Position numbers and translations under genes: made by a program | Notes under the pieces: generated by a model | The model's input: the letters and a program-made list of their open reading frames with translations, nothing else | Database searches by the model: none | Told to the model about the DNA's origin: nothing | Part shown: positions 61,190 to 64,000 of the stretch, one piece after another | Layout: each line of letters opens with the position of its first letter | Numbering within the stretch: position 1 is the first letter of the stretch | Source of the DNA: Filobacillus milosensis | GTDB lineage: Bacteria > Bacillota > Bacilli > Bacillales > Alkalibacillaceae | Assembly: GCF_004402015.1 (NCBI RefSeq) | Contig: NZ_SOPW01000006.1 | Location: 85,478 to 149,477 of the forward strand | Direction: 5' to 3' | DNA length: 64,000 bases

Positions 61190-61942
61190 TTATTTTTTCT
61201 TTAAAACTGCCATATATGACATGGCTTGATGTAAAGGAACTTTGGCGTGATATTTCTGTTCATCATAATTCATCGCGCCACCCGGTTCAACATGATCAAG
61301 TGCCAGATTTAGTTCTCCAATCAGCAACTTCAAATCCGCAGGAGAGTAACATCTTAAGTATTGCGTCACTTTGTCCTCTTCCCGGCCCTTAATCCACCAT
61401 GTATCAACCATTTTACATTCTATTGAATCAAAGTCATACTGTCTTGCTAATCCACCCATACTCATGGATTCTCCAGCGACTTTTGCCCAATACCATGGTG
61501 TGTATATATCAATTAATGCCAAAGCATCGCTTTTCATCCACTTTGAAACACGTTTCAACAATTTTTGTTGATCAGCATCTGAACCGATACCAAAACCGTC
61601 CCAGTAGCAGATGATATCAAACTGTTTATCAAACTCTACTTCGTAAAAGTCACCATGAACAATTGAGACTTGATCTTCTACGCCATGTTTTTCCGCAAGC
61701 ATTTTGGCGTGTTTAACACCTTCTTCAGTTAATTCAATGGTCGTCACGCCATATCCCCGCTTGGCTGCAGCCACAGCAAATTGTCCTAACCCGCTACCAA
61801 GCTCTAAAATTCTTTTAGTCGAGGGTGTTGCATATGTTTCTAATTTGTCTACAAGGTCTTCTCTGAGTTCTTTAAAATCACCCTCGACATTTTCTTTCGA
61901 CCAAATGTATTGCTTATTATAAAATTCTTTTACCCAATTCAT
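61190..61942 (-). CDS. class I SAM-dependent methyltransferase
   Basis: 250 aa. SAM-binding motif I RILELGSGLGQFAVAAAKRG (about residues 65-84), motif II TTIELTEEGVKHAKMLAEKH and motif IV VSIVHGDFYEVEFDKQFDI. Substrate unknown. AGGAGG ribosome site. Confidence 0.9.
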   Translation of the reverse strand: MNWVKEFYNKQYIWSKENVEGDFKELREDLVDKLETYATPSTKRILELGSGLGQFAVAAAKRGYGVTTIELTEEGVKHAKMLAEKHGVEDQVSIVHGDFYEVEFDKQFDIICYWDGFGIGSDADQQKLLKRVSKWMKSDALALIDIYTPWYWAKVAGESMSMGGLARQYDFDSIECKMVDTWWIKGREEDKVTQYLRCYSPADLKLLIGELNLALDHVEPGGAMNYDEQKYHAKVPLHQAMSYMAVLKKK

Positions 61943-62156
61943 TAGAAAGCCTCCTCTTATTACTAATGTTAAGAAGACTTTTGAATTAGAAATTTAAGAT
62001 ACCCATTTTGTCCTCCCTCTATCATCAATCGCATTCATTTTAAATTAATTTTCAAAAAATTACAAATTGGCATTGAGGTATTGCTCATTTACTAGATTTG
62101 TTTGCTCAAATTCAAATAAATTTTAACCAATAACCAACTATTATTTCTCAATAAAA

Positions 62157-62186
62157 AAATCAGCTGTGATTCATACACAGCTGATT
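62157..62186 (-). terminator. intrinsic terminator of the aldehyde dehydrogenase gene
   Basis: ATCAGCTGTG/CACAGCTGAT stem with a 7-nt loop, T7 tract on the minus strand. Confidence 0.88.
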
Positions 62187-62194
62187 CATTCATT

Positions 62195-63616
62195 TTATTT
62201 AAGGTTCATCACAATTAAGCGTTCCTCAGTCATTTCTTGAATACTATATTTTGGTCCTTCTTTTCCCCAACCACTATCTTTCATACCTCCATAGGGCATG
62301 AGATCAACACGGTACTGGGAAGCGTCGTTAATCATTATTCCTCCAACTTCCATTTTACGAGCGGCTTTCATCGCTTTATTGATGTTGTTCGTAAAAATAC
62401 CACCTTGCAAGCCGTATTTGGATTGATTCACTTCTTTTAAGCATTCATCTAAGTTTTCATAAGGAATTAGAGATAGAATCGGTGCAAAAACTTCTTCACA
62501 AACAACCTTCATTTCTTGAGTCACATTGGTCACCACAGTTGGTTCAAATAAGTTGTCTTTACGTGTGCCCCCATGAACAATTTTAGCACCCTTTTCTTTG
62601 GCTTCATTTACCCATTCCTCAGCTCTCTTTGCTTCTTCTATCGAAATCATTGGACCGACATCCGTCTCATCATCGAATGGGTCACCCACATTTAAGTCTG
62701 CGATGGCTGAAATAAGTTCTTTTTCAAATTCTTCTCTAATCTTTTGATCAACATAAACACGTTGAACAGATATACACACTTGCCCAGCATAGGCATAACT
62801 TTTAGCCGCAATGTTTGCAGCAGCTTCTTTGATATCAGTTTCGTGATCAATGATGACAGGCGAGTTGTTTCCTAGTTCCAACACCAGTTTCTTCATACCT
62901 GTGTTTTGTTTTATATTCAACCCTACTTCAGCACTTCCTGTAAACGTGAATAATTGAATGCGCTCATCATTAGTTAACCATTTACCAATTTCAGAGCCTT
63001 TGCCTGTTACAACATTTAACACACCTTTTGGTAAGCCAGCCTCTTCAAATAGTTCTGCTAACTTTATTGCCGTTGTAGGAGTCGCACTTGCGGGTTTTAG
63101 TACAACTGTGTTCCCCGCTGCAATGGCTGGTGCAATTTTGTGTAAAACTAAGTTGAGCGGAAAATTGAATGGACTGATAGCAGCAACAACGCCAACAGGA
63201 ACACGAATCGTAAACGCCATACGATTCTCACTACCGGGAGCTGCTTCAACAGGCACACCTTCTCCTGTTAAACGTTTGGCTTCTTCAGCGGATAACTGTA
63301 TCGTATGTACAGCACGTTCCACTTCAGAGCGAGCTTGTTTAATAGGCTTTCCCGCTTCATGTGTAATATTTTGTGCAAACTTTTCTTTGCGGTCTTTTAG
63401 CAAGTCAGCTACTTTCATTAAAATTTCATATCGTTCATAAGGTGTAGTTGGTTCTGATTGAAATGCTGCTTCAGCTGCATCAACAGCCATTGTCACTTTA
63501 CCTTCATCTGCTTTAGAAACTTTAGCATATACATCTTGATTAGTTTTATCTATGACATCCATCATTTCATTAGTTGTTTTCCATTGACCATTGATTAATA
63601 AACCATAACTTTTCAT
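62195..63616 (-). CDS. NAD(P)+-dependent aldehyde dehydrogenase
   Basis: 473 aa. Glu of LELGNNSP and catalytic Cys in GQVCISVQRV; N-terminal GVVAAISPFNFPLNLVLHKI; cofactor loop FTGSAEVG; C-terminal PYGGMKDSGWGKEGPKYSIQ. The sequence resembles lactaldehyde or phosphonoacetaldehyde dehydrogenase-like members, but substrate and cofactor are not assigned. AAGGGTG precedes the ATG. Monocistronic. Confidence 0.92.
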   Translation of the reverse strand: MKSYGLLINGQWKTTNEMMDVIDKTNQDVYAKVSKADEGKVTMAVDAAEAAFQSEPTTPYERYEILMKVADLLKDRKEKFAQNITHEAGKPIKQARSEVERAVHTIQLSAEEAKRLTGEGVPVEAAPGSENRMAFTIRVPVGVVAAISPFNFPLNLVLHKIAPAIAAGNTVVLKPASATPTTAIKLAELFEEAGLPKGVLNVVTGKGSEIGKWLTNDERIQLFTFTGSAEVGLNIKQNTGMKKLVLELGNNSPVIIDHETDIKEAAANIAAKSYAYAGQVCISVQRVYVDQKIREEFEKELISAIADLNVGDPFDDETDVGPMISIEEAKRAEEWVNEAKEKGAKIVHGGTRKDNLFEPTVVTNVTQEMKVVCEEVFAPILSLIPYENLDECLKEVNQSKYGLQGGIFTNNINKAMKAARKMEVGGIMINDASQYRVDLMPYGGMKDSGWGKEGPKYSIQEMTEERLIVMNLK

Positions 63617-63750
63617 ACTAACACCCTTTCAACCCTTTTTGTTACAATATTTCCTTTATTGTAAAGGGCTAAACATATGTGGAGTTGTTGAGGCCGAGTA
63701 TGATTCAAGATTAGACGTACAATTCAAGTTTGGGGATCCAAAGTATTAAT

Positions 63751-63864
63751 TTCCGGACAAGATTTTGTGCTTTCCGGACCTTTAAATGAGTTATCCTTGG
63801 TCGAATGTTGTCGAAAAACCTTAAAAACAACAATTTTCCGGACTTTATCGCTCGTTTTCCGGAC
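63751..63864. repeat. four TTCCGGAC repeats in an intergenic region
   Basis: TTCCGGAC at 63751-63758, 63772-63779, 63836-63843 and 63857-63864, at 21-bp spacing within each pair and 64 bp between pairs. They lie in the gene-free stretch 63617-63923, upstream of the aldehyde dehydrogenase gene. Confidence 0.8.
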
Positions 63865-63897
63865 TTTTAAAATAAAAAAGGTTCTAAGTCAAATGTT

Positions 63898-63919
63898 GGG
63901 GTGAGCGAACGCTCACTCC
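63898..63919. promoter_or_regulatory. 22-bp inverted repeat, operator- or terminator-like
   Basis: GGGGTGAGCG-AA-CGCTCACTCC, ten pairs with one G-T. It resembles TetR-family operators; it may equally be a hairpin 4 bp after the stop of the partial gene at the window edge. No T-run follows on either strand. Confidence 0.45.
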
Positions 63920-63923
63920 TAAT

Positions 63924-64000
63924 TTATGCGACTCGAACTGCTACATTTTTATATTGATGGTGTAATAACACCTTTAATCTAAAACGATCAAACCGTTTAA
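63924..64000 (-). CDS. possible C-terminal end of a gene continuing beyond the window
   Basis: Open minus-strand frame reaching the edge, ending RFRLKVLLHHQYKNVAVRVA and a TAA at 63924-63926. Only 24 codons are visible, so a family cannot be named. Coding is suggested by a sensible composition. Confidence 0.4.
   Translation of the reverse strand, partial: KRFDRFRLKVLLHHQYKNVAVRVA

Noticed and set aside
61943..62194. Hidden gene between the methyltransferase and aldehyde dehydrogenase
   Set aside because: No frame with a ribosome site; AT-rich sequence and the dehydrogenase terminator only.
63751..63864. CRISPR array
   Set aside because: Only four 8-bp words, spacers of 13 and 56 bp, and no cas genes.

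Overview
The window is low-GC Gram-positive DNA from an endospore-forming member of the Bacillaceae. Support comes from an alpha/beta-type small acid-soluble spore protein, two complete ger nutrient-receptor operons, SpoVR and YhcN/YlaJ family genes, a sigI-rsgI pair, strong AGGAGG-type ribosome sites, and blocks named after their B. subtilis counterparts (yhaMNO, yheAB, bmrCD). Very acidic secreted or membrane proteins (12939-14132 and the RsgI tail) suggest, without proving, a halotolerant or haloalkaliphilic lineage. Genus and species cannot be assigned by eye.

Layout. 1-6896 (minus): yhaO-yhaN-yhaM (SbcCD-like nuclease/ATPase pair and a 3'-5' exoribonuclease), then a MoxR ATPase and a DUF58 protein cut by the window edge; a LexA-like box lies upstream of yhaO. 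7058-12658: YhzD-like protein, yheA, yheB, a SASP whose Shine-Dalgarno sequence is paired in a hairpin, fumC, a VanY-type carboxypeptidase lipoprotein, a GC-rich dispersed repeat and an IDEAL-domain protein. 12939-21691: acidic DUF5667-like protein, WrbA, a GNAT enzyme, azlCD, a cobalamin-binding-type protein, chrA, a chemoreceptor, an ECF sigma factor and a VOC protein. 21735-31196: mostly minus-strand accessory genes (fasciclin, four GNATs, DUF2071, GrpB, lipoproteins, an M1 peptidase and small membrane proteins). 31356-33023 (plus): CsoR-type repressor with a MATE exporter.

33087-41286 (minus): short SpoVR-like gene, YhcN/YlaJ lipoprotein with a near-consensus sigma-G promoter, then a six-gene operon: an anchored 472-aa protein, two ABC-2 permeases, an ATPase, a soluble GAF histidine kinase carrying a four-cysteine cluster, and a NarL-type regulator. 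41449-48453: sigI and a frameshifted rsgI, a membrane-anchored HtrA-like protease, and bmrCD preceded by a short leader ORF. 48481-48731 is a second, hairpin-forming copy of the GC-rich repeat, followed by a small ORF with tandem terminators.

50205-59480: two ger operons (A-B-C and A-C-D-B) on either side of an orphan murG. The second has a gerC split by a -1 frameshift at GGGAAAA and is flanked by a 38-39 bp direct repeat. 59608-64000: MATE exporter, small membrane protein, methyltransferase, aldehyde dehydrogenase, and a region with TTCCGGAC repeats and an operator-like palindrome.

The main functional threads are sporulation and germination, envelope stress (sigI/rsgI, the protease, bmrCD, the sensor-ABC operon) and DNA/RNA maintenance. 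I saw no rRNA, tRNA, CRISPR array, prophage or transposase gene. Several genes missed by a length cut-off are listed: 25362-25502, 48352-48453, 48864-48968 and 60959-61138.
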